The notes: generated by a model not told the origin, from the sequence alone. DNA of 64,000 bases from Cellulomonas chitinilytica (GCF_016862675.1 NZ_BONK01000011.1:62001-126000); one strand, 5' to 3'. Numbered from the stretch's first letter, positions 50,921-60,401 are shown. Program-made: numbers and translations.

Positions 50921-51706
50921 GTGCGCATCGCGAGATTCACCACCGGAGGAGACCCCCGCTACGCCCTCGTCGAGGGGGAGCCCGGCGCGGAGGAGCTCGT
51001 GGTCATCACGGGCGACCCGCTCTACACGCCGGTGCAGCCCACGGGCGAGAGCATCCCGCTCGACGACGACGCCGTGCGGCTGCTAGCCCCGGTGATCCCG
51101 CGCTCGAAGATCATCGGCGTCGGCCGCAACTACGCGGACCACGCCAAGGAGATGGGCAACGAGGTCCCGACGGCGCCGCTGCTGTTCCTCAAGCCCAACA
51201 CCTCGGTGATCGGCCCGGACGACCCGATCGTGCTGCCGGACTGGACCGAGCACGTCGAGCACGAGGCCGAGCTCGCCGTCGTCATCGGCAAGGTCACGAA
51301 GGACGTCAGCCCCGAGCGTGCGCTCGACCACGTGTTCGGCTTCACCGTCGCCAACGACGTCACCGCGCGCGACATCCAGCGGTCCGACCTGCAGTGGACC
51401 CGCGCCAAGGGCTTCGACGGCTCGTGCCCCATCGGTCCGTGGATCGTGCCGGGGCTCGACGTCGACGACCTCGGCGTGAGCGCGCGGGTCAACGGCGAGA
51501 CGAAGCAGGACGGCCGGACGTCGCAGATGATCTTCGACACCGCGTACCTCGTGTCGTACGTGTCCGAGGTCTTCACGCTGCTCCCCGGCGACGTGATCCT
51601 CACGGGCACGCCCGCCGGGGTGAGCCCGATCGTGGACCGCGACATCGTCGAGGTCGAGGTCGAGGAGATCGGCGTGCTCCGCAACCCGGTGCTGCGCCGC
51701 AGCTGA
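50921..51706 (+). CDS. Fumarylacetoacetate hydrolase family protein
   Basis: 261 residues with the FAH fold: IIGVGRNYADHAKEM, LLFLKPNTSVIGP, metal-binding HVEHEAELAVVIGK (two Glu), FTVANDVTARDIQ and GTPAGVSP. Such proteins hydrolyse or decarboxylate beta-keto acids (fumarylpyruvate, oxaloacetate, homoprotocatechuate products); the exact substrate is unknown. TAGGCT (50909-50914) ends 6 nt before GTG 50921. In actinobacteria this gene often precedes gltX, as here. Its last 35 bp are part of a 65-bp tandem repeat. Confidence 0.92.
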   Translation: MRIARFTTGGDPRYALVEGEPGAEELVVITGDPLYTPVQPTGESIPLDDDAVRLLAPVIPRSKIIGVGRNYADHAKEMGNEVPTAPLLFLKPNTSVIGPDDPIVLPDWTEHVEHEAELAVVIGKVTKDVSPERALDHVFGFTVANDVTARDIQRSDLQWTRAKGFDGSCPIGPWIVPGLDVDDLGVSARVNGETKQDGRTSQMIFDTAYLVSYVSEVFTLLPGDVILTGTPAGVSPIVDRDIVEVEVEEIGVLRNPVLRRS

Positions 51707-51837
51707 CGGGAGCGCGACGAGGTCGCGGACGAGCGAGCGTGCTCCGCAACCCGGTGCTGCGCCGCATCTGACCGGAGCTCGACGAGGTCGCGGACGAGCG
51801 AGCGTGCTCCGCAACCCGGTGCTGCGCCGCAGCTGAC
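51672..51837 (+). repeat. 65-bp tandem repeat of the gene 3' end (2.5 copies)
   Basis: Units start at 51672, 51737 and 51802 (partial), all beginning GCGTGCTCCGCAACCCGGTG and running through the FAH-protein stop codon. Copies 1 and 2 differ at a few bases. Each copy carries the terminal codons LRNPVLRR followed by Ser or Ile and a TGA. Only the first is joined to the gene, so the others are non-coding duplicates of the gene tail. Confidence 0.92.
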
Positions 51838-51839
51838 GT

Positions 51840-52040
51840 TCAGCCCTGGCGGCCTGCGGCGAGGACGGGCGACGAGGCGGCGCGCAGCATCCTCAGGTCC
51901 GGCGGGTCCCACGGGTCGACGGCGTCGTCGTCGGCGGGTGCCGGTGCGGGCAGCGGGGCGATGTCGGAGGGCAGGAGGACCTCGCGGAGCCACGGCGTCA
52001 CGTGCGCCGTGGCGCGGGTCGCGCCCGGATGGCTGGACAT
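51840..52040 (-). CDS. Small hypothetical protein
   Basis: 66 residues, not recognised. AGAGGT lies 8 nt before ATG 52040 and nearly every third codon position is G or C, which supports coding. The sequence has an acidic Pro-rich middle (PAPADDDAVDPWDPPDL) and no membrane segment. It is divergent from gltX and ends 3 bp from the tandem repeat. It could be a conserved Cellulomonas small protein or a chance frame. Confidence 0.5.
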   Translation of the reverse strand: MSSHPGATRATAHVTPWLREVLLPSDIAPLPAPAPADDDAVDPWDPPDLRMLRAASSPVLAAGRQG

Positions 52041-52156
52041 GGTGCGGACCTCTCGTCGTCGAGCGGGTGTCGGTGACGCCCGTGTGGGAAAGGACCTCGC
52101 GGGGCGGCCCGTGATACGTCGACCGGGTCCTCCGCGGACGCAACTACCCTGGTCCC

Positions 52157-53665
52157 GTGACCACCCCCGCTCCTGCCGGCTCCGCCGTGCGCGTCCGCTT
52201 CTGCCCGTCGCCGACCGGGACGCCGCACGTCGGCATGATCCGCACGGCGTTGTTCAACTGGGCGTACGCCCGCCACACGGGCGGCGCGTTCGTGTTCCGC
52301 ATCGAGGACACCGACGCGGCGCGCGACTCCGAGGAGAGCTACCTGCAGCTCCTCGACGCGCTGCGCTGGCTGGGCCTGGACTGGGACGAGGGCGTCGAGG
52401 TGGGGGGCCCGCACGAGCCGTACCGGCAGTCGCAGCGCTACGACCTGTACGCGGACGTGGTGCGGCGCCTGGTCGAGGGTGGGTACGCGTACGAGTCGTT
52501 CTCGACGCCCGAGGAGATCGAGGCCCGGCACAAGGCGGCGGGCCGCGACCCGAAGCTCGGCTACGACGGGTACGACCGCGACCTCACGGACGAGCAGAAG
52601 GCGTCCTACCGTGCCGAGGGCCGCGAGCCGGTGCTGCGCATCCGGATGCCCGACGAGGACATCACGTTCACGGACCTGGTCCGGGGCGACATCACGTTCA
52701 AGGCCGGCTCGGTGCCGGACTACGTGATCGTGCGCGCCAACGGCCACCCGCTGTACACGCTGGTCAACCCGGTGGACGACGCGTTCATGGGGATCACGCA
52801 CGTGCTGCGCGGCGAGGACCTGCTGTCGTCGACCCCGCGTCAGGTCGTGCTGTACCGCGCCCTGCTGGACCTCGGGATCGCGAGCGTCGTCCCGCAGTTC
52901 GGGCACATGCCGTACGTGATGGGGGAGGGCAACAAGAAGCTCTCGAAGCGCGACCCGGAGTCGGACCTGTTCCTGCACCGCGAGCGCGGCTTCACGCCCG
53001 AGGGGCTCCTGAACTACCTGGCCCTGCTCGGCTGGGGCATCTCGCCGGACAACGACGTGTTCACGATGGCGGAGCTCGTCGCGGCGTTCGACATCGCCGA
53101 CGTCAACCCGAACCCGGCGCGGTTCGACCTGAAGAAGGCCGAGGCGATCAACTCGGCGCACGTGCGCCTGCTCGCGGCCGACGACTTCCGCGACCGGCTC
53201 GTCCCGTACCTGCACCGCGGCGGCCTGGTCCCGGCGGACTCGTACGCGGACCTGGAGCCGGCGCACCGGGCGCTGCTCGACGCGGGCGCGCCGCTCGTCC
53301 AGGAGCGCATCACGCTGCTCGGCGAGGCCGTCCCGATGCTGGGCTTCCTGTTCGTCGCGGACGACGCGCTCACGATCGAGGACGACGCACGGGGTGCCCT
53401 GCGCGAGGACTCCGTCGCGGCGCTCGACGCCGCGCACGCCGCCCTCGCCGCGCTCCCCGAGGACGGCTTCACCACGGCGGCGACCCAGGAGGCCCTGCAG
53501 GCCGCGCTGATCGACGGTCTGGGCCTCAAGCCCCGGTTCGCGTTCACGCCGCTGCGTGTCGCACTGAGCGGCCGTCGGGTGTCGCCGCCGCTGTTCGAGT
53601 CCATGGAGATCCTCGGCAAGGCGTCGACGCTGGCTCGTCTCGCGACGCTGCGCGCCACGCTGTGA
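52157..53665 (+). CDS. gltX: Glutamyl-tRNA synthetase
   Basis: 502-residue class I synthetase that charges tRNA(Glu), and usually tRNA(Gln) in actinobacteria for later amidation. HIGH-like motif TPHVG with RFCPSPTG before it, and KMSKS-like motif NKKLSKR are present; [10 protein letters not shown] is a GlxRS signature. The C-terminal anticodon-binding helical domain is complete. TACCCT (52145-52150) ends 6 nt before GTG 52157. The HAD gene overlaps its stop. Confidence 0.97.
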   Translation: MTTPAPAGSAVRVRFCPSPTGTPHVGMIRTALFNWAYARHTGGAFVFRIEDTDAARDSEESYLQLLDALRWLGLDWDEGVEVGGPHEPYRQSQRYDLYADVVRRLVEGGYAYESFSTPEEIEARHKAAGRDPKLGYDGYDRDLTDEQKASYRAEGREPVLRIRMPDEDITFTDLVRGDITFKAGSVPDYVIVRANGHPLYTLVNPVDDAFMGITHVLRGEDLLSSTPRQVVLYRALLDLGIASVVPQFGHMPYVMGEGNKKLSKRDPESDLFLHRERGFTPEGLLNYLALLGWGISPDNDVFTMAELVAAFDIADVNPNPARFDLKKAEAINSAHVRLLAADDFRDRLVPYLHRGGLVPADSYADLEPAHRALLDAGAPLVQERITLLGEAVPMLGFLFVADDALTIEDDARGALREDSVAALDAAHAALAALPEDGFTTAATQEALQAALIDGLGLKPRFAFTPLRVALSGRRVSPPLFESMEILGKASTLARLATLRATL

Positions 53666-54402
53666 CGGGGACGCCGCGGGTCGACGGTGTGCTGTTCGAC
53701 ATCGACGACACGCTGGTCGACACCCGGGGCGCGTTCGTCGCGGCGCTCGGGATCGTCACGCGGCGCTACCTGCCGACGCTGCCGCCCGAGCGCCACGACG
53801 AGGTCGTCGCCGTCTGGCGGGCGGACGTCAACGGGCACTACGCGGCCTACACGCGCGGCGAGGTCGGGTACACCGAGCAGCGGATGGCCCGCGCCAACGA
53901 GCTGCACGCCCGGTTCGGCGGGCCGGCGCTCGACGCCGACGCGTACACCGGGTGGAACGCGGTGTTCGAGGACGGGTTCTCGTCCGCCTGGGCGGCGCAC
54001 CCGGACGTCGCCGAGGTCGTCGACCGGCTGCTCGGCGCCGGCGTCGCCGTCGGTGCGCTGTCGAACGCGTCGGTCGCGTACCAGACGTCGAAGCTCGAGC
54101 GCGTCGGGCTCGTCGACCGGGTCCCGATGCTCGTCGGCGTCGACACGCTCGGCTACGGCAAGCCGCACCCGGACGTGTTCGCGGAGGCGTGCCGCAGGCT
54201 CGGCACGGAGCCTGCGCGGACGGCGTACGTGGGCGACGAGCTCGACGTCGACGCGGAGGCCGCCCGTGCCGCAGGGCTGCTGGGGATCTGGCTGGACCGT
54301 CCCGGTGGACGGCGGCACCCGATCTCCGACGAGCGGGTCGTGCGGGCCGGCGTCACGGTCGTGCACGCCCTCGACGCGCTGCCGGACGTGCTCGGCCTCT
54401 GA
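53662..54402 (+). CDS. HAD-superfamily hydrolase
   Basis: 246 residues. HAD motif [10 protein letters not shown] with nucleophile Asp13, motif II LSNAS, motif III Lys in [10 protein letters not shown], motif [11 protein letters not shown]. The cap domain of about 80 residues makes it a subfamily I member (phosphoglycolate phosphatase-like). GTG 53662 overlaps the gltX stop by four bases, so it is translationally coupled to gltX, a common actinobacterial pairing. Substrate unknown. Confidence 0.92.
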   Translation: MTGTPRVDGVLFDIDDTLVDTRGAFVAALGIVTRRYLPTLPPERHDEVVAVWRADVNGHYAAYTRGEVGYTEQRMARANELHARFGGPALDADAYTGWNAVFEDGFSSAWAAHPDVAEVVDRLLGAGVAVGALSNASVAYQTSKLERVGLVDRVPMLVGVDTLGYGKPHPDVFAEACRRLGTEPARTAYVGDELDVDAEAARAAGLLGIWLDRPGGRRHPISDERVVRAGVTVVHALDALPDVLGL

Positions 54403-54409
54403 GCCGCCG

Positions 54410-55150
54410 TCAGGCCAGCAGCGCCCGCCAGCACTCGGTGCGGTACGGCAGGTCGACGGTGTCGCGCCCCCGCAGGTCGGGGTGGGTCGCGACGAGCTCG
54501 TCGATCGCGTCGAGGAGCGCCTCGCGCTCGTCGTCGGGCAGCACCAGGAGGTGGCTGCGGCTCGCGGCGAGCAGCCGCAGGTCGGCCGGCCGCATGGGTG
54601 CCGCCCACCGGAACGTCGCGTGCTCGGGAGCCGTGAAGCGGTCGCCCAGCGCGGGTTCGGCGTACACGGTGGTCAGCGTGTCTCCCCGGTGCACGATCTC
54701 CGTCCACCGGCCCACCCAGTCGGTCTCGTCGTCCCGGATGTTCCACAGCACGGCCACCTGCCCGTGCGGCCGCAGCACGCGGGCGAGCTCCGCGGACGCC
54801 GTCGGCGGGTCGAACCAGTGCCACGCCTGCGCGACGGTCACGGCGTCGACGGAGGCGTCGGGCAGCCCCGTCGCGTCCGCGGTCCCAGCGCGGGCGTCGA
54901 CGCCTGGAAGGCTCCCGACGAGCTCGGCGCGCATGGCGTCCGACGGCTCGACGGCCACGACGTGCAGGCCCAGCCCGACCAGCTCGGCGGTGAGCTTGCC
55001 CGTGCCGGCGGCGAGGTCGAGCACGTCCCGCGCACCCTCCGGCACGACCCACCGGACCACGTCGGTGGGGTACCCGGGCCGGGCCGCGTGGTAGGCGCCG
55101 GCACCGCGCTCGAACGACGCGGCGCGGTCCTCACGGTGCGGTTCGGTCAT
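54410..55150 (-). CDS. SAM-dependent methyltransferase, class I
   Basis: 246 residues. SAM motif DVLDLAAGTGKLTAEL (about 39-54), acidic VVAVEPSDAMRAEL, and VDAVTVAQAWHWFD typical of the Methyltransf_11 family that resembles trans-aconitate methyltransferases. It converges on the HAD gene (7 bp apart) and stands next to hisN on the same strand. Substrate unknown. Confidence 0.9.
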   Translation of the reverse strand: MTEPHREDRAASFERGAGAYHAARPGYPTDVVRWVVPEGARDVLDLAAGTGKLTAELVGLGLHVVAVEPSDAMRAELVGSLPGVDARAGTADATGLPDASVDAVTVAQAWHWFDPPTASAELARVLRPHGQVAVLWNIRDDETDWVGRWTEIVHRGDTLTTVYAEPALGDRFTAPEHATFRWAAPMRPADLRLLAASRSHLLVLPDDEREALLDAIDELVATHPDLRGRDTVDLPYRTECWRALLA

Positions 55151-55189
55151 GCCTTCGATCGTGCCAGCCGACGGCGCCGACGCGACCGG

Positions 55190-55993
55190 TCAGTCCTCGG
55201 GCAGCGGGTCCAGGACCTCGAGCGCCGCCTCGTGCAGCAGCCCGTTCGACACGAGCGCGGACCCGCCGAACGGCCCCGGCACCCCGCGCACGGACGTGAA
55301 CCGCCCGCCCGCCTCCGTGACGATCGGCACGAGGGCCGCCATGTCGTGCAGCGCGAGCTCGGGCTCGCACGAGACGTCCACGGCGCCCTCGGCGACGAGC
55401 ACGTGCGACCAGAAGTCCCCGTACGCCCGCGACCGCCACACGGTCCGCTCGAGCGTCAGCAGGTTGTCGAGCTGCCCGTGCTGCCGCCATCCGGACAGGC
55501 TCGAGTACGACAACGACGCGTCCGACAGCCGGTCCACCGCGGACACCCGCAGGCGGGACGCCGCCGCGAGCGACTTCCCGGTCCACGCCCCGGACCCCTG
55601 CGCGGCCCACCAGCGGCGGCCCAGGGCAGGCGCACTGACGACCCCGACGACGACCTCGTCGCCGTCGAGCAGCGCGATGAGCGTGGCCCACACGGGCACG
55701 CCGCGGACGAAGTTCTTCGTGCCGTCGATCGGGTCCACGACCCAGCGGCGCGGCCCGTGGCCCGTGTCGGGCATCTCCTCGCCCTGCACGGCGTCCCGGG
55801 GGCGGGCCCGTGACAGCTGGCCGCGGATGAGCTCCTCCGCGGCCTTGTCCGCGTCGGACACGGGCGTGAGGTCCGGCTTGGTCTCGACGCGCAGGTCCTG
55901 AGCCTTGAACCGGGACATCGTCAGGCCGTCCACCTGGTCGGCCATCACGTGCGCGAGGCGCAGGTCGTCGTCGTACCCGGGGCGCAGGTTCAT
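55190..55993 (-). CDS. hisN: Histidinol-phosphatase, inositol-monophosphatase-like (HisN)
   Basis: 267-residue magnesium phosphatase of the IMPase fold. Metal-binding motifs: GEEMPD (Glu), WVVDPIDGTKNFVRG (Asp-Pro-Ile-Asp-Gly-Thr), and the late ELALHDMAALVPIV (Asp). The FVRG variant and the neighbourhood (rsgA, aroA, sigR in actinobacteria) favour the histidinol-phosphate phosphatase HisN over a true inositol phosphatase; this is inference from context. TACGGT 7 nt before ATG 55993 suggests a leaderless start. Confidence 0.87.
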   Translation of the reverse strand: MNLRPGYDDDLRLAHVMADQVDGLTMSRFKAQDLRVETKPDLTPVSDADKAAEELIRGQLSRARPRDAVQGEEMPDTGHGPRRWVVDPIDGTKNFVRGVPVWATLIALLDGDEVVVGVVSAPALGRRWWAAQGSGAWTGKSLAAASRLRVSAVDRLSDASLSYSSLSGWRQHGQLDNLLTLERTVWRSRAYGDFWSHVLVAEGAVDVSCEPELALHDMAALVPIVTEAGGRFTSVRGVPGPFGGSALVSNGLLHEAALEVLDPLPED

Positions 55994-56042
55994 GCCGCTC
56001 ACCGTAGCGGCTGGCGCCTCGCGGACAGGCAGGTCACGCCGG

Positions 56043-57116
56043 TCACGGACGGGACGGTTCGCGCGGGTCGTCCGCGGTGCCCAACCGGCTCGCCAGGAGA
56101 CGCCGGAACGACTCGACCCGGGCCGCCCGGGCGGCCCGCGTGACGTCGTCGGGGGAGTCGGCGACCCAGTCGTCGAGCGCGCAGTCCGGGGAGTCGTCGC
56201 TGTGCGTGCAGCCGCGCGGGCACTCCTGCGACACCTCCGCGAGGTCCGCGAACGCACCGAGCAGGTGCTGCGGGTCGACGTGCGCGAGCCCGAACGACCG
56301 GACACCGGGCGTGTCGATGACCCACGTCGGGCCCGCCGTCGCCGGCACCCGCAGCGCGACCGCCGAGGTCGACGTGTGCCGCCCGCGACCGGTCACGTCG
56401 TTGACGACACCCACCGCGCGGTACGCGTCGGGGACCAGCGCGTTGACGAGCGTCGACTTGCCCACGCCGGAGTGCCCGACGAGCACCGACGTGCGGCCGT
56501 CGAGCGCCGCGCGCACGTCCTCCAGCCCGTGGATCGTGCGGCTCTCCTTCAGCCCTTCGGTCCGGGTGACCACGACCCGTACGCCGATCGGCGCGTACAT
56601 CCCGACCAGGTCCGCGGGGTCGGCGAGGTCGGCCTTCGTCAGGGCCAGCAGCGCGTCCATCCCGGCGTCGTAGGCGGCCGCGACGCACCGGTCGATCATC
56701 CTCGTGCGGGGCTCGGGGTCGGCCAACGCGGTGACGATGACGAGCTGGTCGGCGTTCGCGACGATGACCCGCTCGACGGGGTCGGTGTCGTCGGCAGTCC
56801 GGCGCAGCACCGTGCGACGCTCGCCGATCCGCACGATCCGGGACAGCGACCCGTCGTCGCCCGTGGTGTCGCCCACGAGGTCCACCCGGTCGCCGGGGAC
56901 CACCCGCTCGCGGCCCAGCTCGCGGGCCTTCATCGCGATGGCCCGGCGCTCGTCGGGCCCGTCGGGGTCCACCAGCACGGCGTACCGGCCGCGGTCGACG
57001 CCCGTGACCAGCGCGGTCTCGGCGTCGGCGTGCTCGGGGCGCTGCTTGGTGCGCGGTCGCGACCCACGGCCGGGACGCACGCGGACGTCCCGTTCGTCGT
57101 AGCGCCGCGTCGGCAT
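56043..57116 (-). CDS. rsgA: Ribosome small-subunit-dependent GTPase A
   Basis: 357-residue circularly permuted GTPase that tests late 30S subunits. After a basic N-terminus and an OB-fold (RYAVLVDPDGPDERRAIAMK), the G motifs appear in permuted order: G4 LTKAD, G1 GHSGVGKST, G3 IDTPG. The C-terminal zinc knuckle ECPRGCTHSDDSPDCAL supplies Cys-Cys-His-Cys. The ATG overlaps the aroA stop (57116-57119), so the two genes are coupled. Confidence 0.95.
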   Translation of the reverse strand: MPTRRYDERDVRVRPGRGSRPRTKQRPEHADAETALVTGVDRGRYAVLVDPDGPDERRAIAMKARELGRERVVPGDRVDLVGDTTGDDGSLSRIVRIGERRTVLRRTADDTDPVERVIVANADQLVIVTALADPEPRTRMIDRCVAAAYDAGMDALLALTKADLADPADLVGMYAPIGVRVVVTRTEGLKESRTIHGLEDVRAALDGRTSVLVGHSGVGKSTLVNALVPDAYRAVGVVNDVTGRGRHTSTSAVALRVPATAGPTWVIDTPGVRSFGLAHVDPQHLLGAFADLAEVSQECPRGCTHSDDSPDCALDDWVADSPDDVTRAARAARVESFRRLLASRLGTADDPREPSRP

Positions 57117-58450
57117 CAGGCGGGCGCCGTCCCCGAGGTGGTGTCGGCACCGCCGGCGAGCATGCTCGTCCACATCCCGACGAAGTCGGGCAGCGTCTTG
57201 CCGGTGGTCGCGACGTCCTCGACCTCGAGCCCGGGCACGCGCAGCCCGACGAGCGCGCCGGCGGTCGCCATCCGGTGGTCCTCGTACGTCCGCCACGTGC
57301 CCGCGGCGAGCGGTCGCGGCGTGATGACGAGCCCGTCCGCGGTCTGCTCGGCCTGGCCGCCGACGCGCGTGATCTCGTTCGCCAGCGCCGCGAGGCGGTC
57401 GGTCTCGTGCCCGCGCAGGTGCGCGATGCCGCGCAGCCGGGTGGGGGAGCCGGCGAGGACCGCCAGCGCCGCGATCGTGGGCGCCAGCTCGCCGGCGGCG
57501 TGCAGGTCGAGATCGACGCCGCGGACGACGCCGGTGCCGGAGACGCTCAGGACGTCGCCGTCGAGGCTCGTCGTGCCGCCCATCCGCTCGAGGATGCCCG
57601 GCAGCAGGCCCCCCGGCTGCGTCGTCGACGACGGCCAGCCCGGCACCCGGACGGTCCCGCCCGCCACGAGCGCAGCGCACAGGAACGGCGCCGCGTTCGA
57701 CAGGTCCGGCTCGACCCGCACGTCGCGCGCCGCGACCGGGCCGGGCGAGACGTGCCAGATCGCCGGCCGGGAGTCGTCCACCTCGACGCCGGCCGCCCGC
57801 AGCACCGCGACCGTCATCTCGATGTGGGGCAGGCTCGGCAGCGTCCGCCCGGTGTGCCGGACGGTGAGGCCCTGGGTGAACCGCGCGGCCGCCAGCAGCA
57901 GGCCCGAGACGAACTGGCTGGACCCCGACGCATCCACGTCGACCTGGCCCCCGAGCAGCCCGCCGCGTCCGTGCACCGTGAACGGCAGGTGGCCCGGCTC
58001 GCCGTGCTCGTCGACCCGGACGCCGAGCTGGCGCAGCGCGGCGAGCACGGGGCCCATGGGGCGCACGAGCGCGGTCGCGTCGCCGTCGAACCGGACCGGC
58101 CCGTCGGCGAGGGCCGCGACGGCGGGCAGGAACCGCATGACCGTGCCGGCGAGCCCGCAGTGGATCGTGGTCGCGCCCGTGAGCGAACCGGGCGTGACGA
58201 CCCAGTCGGCGCCCTCGTCGTCGACGGCCACCCCGAGCGAGCCGAGCGCCTGTGCCATGAGCCGCGTGTCGCGCGAGCGCAGCGCCCCCCGGAGCCGGCC
58301 CGGGCCGTCGGCGAGCGCGGCCAGGACGAGGTAGCGGTTGGTCAGCGACTTCGACCCGGGCACGTCGACCAGCGCGTCGAGCGGCCCGAGCGCCTGCGGG
58401 GCGGGCCACAGGGCGGCGGCCGAAGGGGTCGCGGCGTCGAGGAGCGTCAT
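57116..58450 (-). CDS. aroA: 3-phosphoshikimate 1-carboxyvinyltransferase (EPSP synthase)
   Basis: 444-residue shikimate-pathway enzyme joining PEP and shikimate 3-phosphate. Motifs: [17 protein letters not shown] (substrate-binding Lys-Ser), [40 protein letters not shown], and [15 protein letters not shown] with the conserved Glu-Asp-His-Arg. TAACCT 7 nt before ATG 58450 suggests a leaderless start. It forms an operon with rsgA. Confidence 0.96.
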   Translation of the reverse strand: MTLLDAATPSAAALWPAPQALGPLDALVDVPGSKSLTNRYLVLAALADGPGRLRGALRSRDTRLMAQALGSLGVAVDDEGADWVVTPGSLTGATTIHCGLAGTVMRFLPAVAALADGPVRFDGDATALVRPMGPVLAALRQLGVRVDEHGEPGHLPFTVHGRGGLLGGQVDVDASGSSQFVSGLLLAAARFTQGLTVRHTGRTLPSLPHIEMTVAVLRAAGVEVDDSRPAIWHVSPGPVAARDVRVEPDLSNAAPFLCAALVAGGTVRVPGWPSSTTQPGGLLPGILERMGGTTSLDGDVLSVSGTGVVRGVDLDLHAAGELAPTIAALAVLAGSPTRLRGIAHLRGHETDRLAALANEITRVGGQAEQTADGLVITPRPLAAGTWRTYEDHRMATAGALVGLRVPGLEVEDVATTGKTLPDFVGMWTSMLAGGADTTSGTAPA

Positions 58451-58511
58451 GGCGCCCAGGTTAGTGCCCCGGCCCCCGGCGACCCCCGGCCGTCCATCGC
58501 GGTGCGGGCCG

Positions 58512-59021
58512 TCAGTCGGTGCTGGTCGCGGCCCGTTCCTCGAGCGCGTGCTGGACCCGCCAGCCGATCCCCGGACGCCCCTCACGGTCCGCGGCGACGA
58601 GGACGGCGCCCGCGGCGAACGCCAGCGCCCGGACGAGCCGGTCGCGGCGCTGACGGCGCAGCACCCGGTCGCCGGCGTCCGCGCGCTTGTCGGGGAGGTT
58701 GACGACCACGAGGGGCGCCGTCAGCGCGGCCAGGGCGAGCGCCGCGGTCCGCGGGGCCTTGCCGAGCGCGAGCAGCACACCCGCGCCGGCGAGGGCGGCG
58801 CCGTGGAGCTGGACGGCGGTCGTGAGCTGCCGGTCGGTGAGCTCCCGGCGCAGGACGCCGCCGGGCACCACGTCGATCGCGGCCTCGGGCAGCCGGGCGC
58901 GCCAGGCGGTGAGGGCCGCCGAGGCGTCCGCGGCGTGCGGCGCGGGGTGCCGGACGACCCCCAGGCCCTCCGAGATGAACCAGGAGGCGAACAGCGAGCG
59001 GGCGACTCGGCGCAGCAGCAC
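58512..59021 (-). CDS. DoxX-family membrane protein
   Basis: 169 residues, four helices. [25 protein letters not shown] at the N-terminus and the later [20 protein letters not shown] fit DoxX-like proteins. Some DoxX proteins join oxidoreductase complexes for thiol stress, which may be relevant beside sigR. GTG 59021 follows GGAGGAGGAG. TAGCGT lies further upstream on the complement as a promoter element. Confidence 0.83.
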   Translation of the reverse strand: MLLRRVARSLFASWFISEGLGVVRHPAPHAADASAALTAWRARLPEAAIDVVPGGVLRRELTDRQLTTAVQLHGAALAGAGVLLALGKAPRTAALALAALTAPLVVVNLPDKRADAGDRVLRRQRRDRLVRALAFAAGAVLVAADREGRPGIGWRVQHALEERAATSTD

Positions 59022-59099
59022 GGGCTTCTCCTCCTCCGGCGCGCGGCGCGCGCCCTGCGGGTCACGCTAGTGCCGAGGTGGGGCCGCCGCACCGTCGCG

Positions 59100-59135
59100 G
59101 GACCGGGTGCTGGACCGGGTGCTGGACCGGGTGCG
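59100..59135 (+). repeat. Three tandem 12-bp repeats
   Basis: GGACCGGGTGCT at 59100-59111 and 59112-59123, then GGACCGGGTGCG at 59124-59135, upstream of the SigR-type promoter. No protein is assigned to this stretch. Confidence 0.85.
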
Positions 59136-59193
59136 AGATCGGGCACGGGACCGGCCGCAGGGCCGACCGTGGGACGGCGTGCCGGGCGGGTGC

Positions 59194-59220
59194 GGGAATG
59201 GTCGTCGGTCGGTCGTGGTT
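59194..59220 (+). promoter_or_regulatory. SigR-dependent autoregulatory promoter
   Basis: GGGAAT (59194-59199), exactly 18 nt, GTT (59218-59220), identical to the consensus of Streptomyces SigR and mycobacterial SigH promoters. Transcription should begin near 59227, 3 nt or so before an in-frame ATG at 59230. A separate TAGGCT (59342-59347) box, 8 nt before ATG 59356, would give the basal transcript. Confidence 0.82.
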
Positions 59221-59355
59221 GTGCTCCGCATGAGCTGCGCCGCCCCGACGCGACCCGAGACCCGACAGGCCGCCGTCGCGACGCTCGACGCCCTGTTCCG
59301 TCCGTGGACCCCGCCCTCAGGTGCCCCCCAGCAAGACGGACTAGGCTCGCGGGCG

Positions 59356-59982
59356 ATGAGCGAGGACATCAACCGCGCCCCCGAGTCCGAGGACGACGCG
59401 GCACGCACCGAACGGTTCGAGGCCGAAGCGCTGGTCTACCTGGACCAGCTCTACGGCGCTGCCCTGCGCATGACGCGCAACCCCGCGGACGCGGAGGACC
59501 TGGTCCAGGAGACGTTCGCGAAGGCGTTCGCCGCGTTCCACCAGTACCGGCCCGGCACGAACCTCAAGGCGTGGCTCTACCGCATCCTCACCAACACGTA
59601 CATCAACTCGTACCGCAAGAAGCAGCGCGAGCCGCAGCAGTCCCGGTCGGAGGAGATCGAGGACTGGCAGCTCGCGCGGGCCGAGTCGCACACGTCGAGC
59701 GGGCTGCGGTCCGCCGAGGCCGAGGCGCTCGACCACCTGCCCGACTCCGACGTCAAGGACGCCCTGCAGCGGATCCCCGAGGAGTTCCGGATCGCTGTGT
59801 ACCTGGCCGACGTGGAGGGCTTCGCCTACAAGGAGATCGCCGAGATCATGGGCACGCCGATCGGGACGGTGATGTCCCGGCTGCACCGTGGCCGCGCCCA
59901 GCTGCGCGACCTGCTCGCGGACTACGCGCGCGGTCGTGGGCTGGTCGCCTCGGCGCCGACCGCACCGGAGGGTGCTCGATGA
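59356..59982 (+). CDS. sigR: ECF sigma factor SigR/SigH (thiol-oxidative stress), short form
   Basis: 208-residue ECF sigma factor. Region 2 ([25 protein letters not shown]..., about residues 30-100) binds the -10 and core; region 4 (about 140-195; [41 protein letters not shown]) binds the -35. It belongs to the ECF12 group because it is coupled to an RsrA-type zinc anti-sigma gene (ATGA overlap at 59979). The in-frame ATG at 59230 would add 42 residues ([13 protein letters not shown]...), next to the SigR-type promoter, giving a stress-induced long isoform like the unstable SigR' of Streptomyces. The short start is supported by TAGGCT. Confidence 0.95.
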   Translation: MSEDINRAPESEDDAARTERFEAEALVYLDQLYGAALRMTRNPADAEDLVQETFAKAFAAFHQYRPGTNLKAWLYRILTNTYINSYRKKQREPQQSRSEEIEDWQLARAESHTSSGLRSAEAEALDHLPDSDVKDALQRIPEEFRIAVYLADVEGFAYKEIAEIMGTPIGTVMSRLHRGRAQLRDLLADYARGRGLVASAPTAPEGAR

Positions 59983-60266
59983 GCGAGTGGGAGGAGCCGG
60001 CAGAACAGCTCGCCGGCGGCTGCGGCAACAACTGCACCGACGCGTTGGACCGCCTGTGGGAGTACCTCGACTCCGAGCTCCCGGACCTCGACGCCCAGAC
60101 CGTGCGCTCGCACCTCGCGGAGTGCCGGGGCTGCCTCGAGGAGTACGACGTCGACGTCGTGGTCAAGCACCTCGTGAAGCGGGGGTGCCAGGAGGTGGCC
60201 CCCGAGGCGCTGCGCCTGCGCATCCACGAGCAGCTGACGGTGATGCGGGTGACGGTCACCGACTGA
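59979..60266 (+). CDS. rsrA: Zinc-binding redox anti-sigma factor RsrA
   Basis: 95 residues. The ZAS motif HxxxCxxC is HLAECRGC (His45, Cys49, Cys52). Cys19 lies 26 residues before the His, the same spacing as Cys11 in S. coelicolor RsrA, which forms the redox-sensitive disulphide. Extra Cys15 and Cys70 correspond to the non-essential cysteines. It should hold SigR inactive until disulphide stress ejects zinc. Coupled to sigR; three 25-bp repeats and a terminator follow. Confidence 0.94.
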   Translation: MSEWEEPAEQLAGGCGNNCTDALDRLWEYLDSELPDLDAQTVRSHLAECRGCLEEYDVDVVVKHLVKRGCQEVAPEALRLRIHEQLTVMRVTVTD

Positions 60267-60310
60267 CCCGGTCGCGGTCGTCGGACCGGACGTGCCGGGG
60301 CCTGGTGCCC

Positions 60311-60385
60311 CAGGACTTGCCGAAGGTCCGGTGCCCAGGACGTGCCGAAGGCCCGGTGCCCAGGACGTGCCGAAGGCCCGGTGCG
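60311..60385 (+). repeat. Three tandem 25-bp repeats containing the terminator's left arm
   Basis: Units CAGGACxTGCCGAAGG followed by xCCGGTGC and one base, at 60311-60335, 60336-60360 and 60361-60385. The first has two differences; the second and third match except for the last base. Each contains CGAAGG(C/T)CCGGTGC, which can pair with the single right arm at 60388-60401. Confidence 0.9.
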
Positions 60386-60401
60386 AGGCACCGGGCCTTC
60401 G
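60371..60401 (+). terminator. Terminator of sigR-rsrA
   Basis: CGAAGGCCCGGTGC (60371-60384), loop GAG, GCACCGGGCCTTCG (60388-60401): 14 perfect pairs. The left arm is the third copy of the 25-bp repeat. It may also serve the convergent bL37 gene. Confidence 0.75.

Larger units (their letters stand above)
59022..59229. other. Divergent spacer between doxX and sigR
   Basis: The 334 bp between doxX and the main sigR start hold, from left to right, the doxX ribosome site and promoter, three 12-bp repeats (59100-59135), the SigR-type promoter (59194-59220) and, from 59230, the N-terminal extension of a longer SigR form. Confidence 0.7.

Noticed and set aside
51672..51837. Possible attachment site or mobile-element scar
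   Set aside because: No integrase, transposase or tRNA gene nearby; simple tandem duplication explains it.
58721..59146. Minus-strand frame with PGPAPG repeats upstream of doxX
   Set aside because: It is a product of the 12-bp repeats read in a shadow frame; no ribosome site and it overlaps doxX in another frame.
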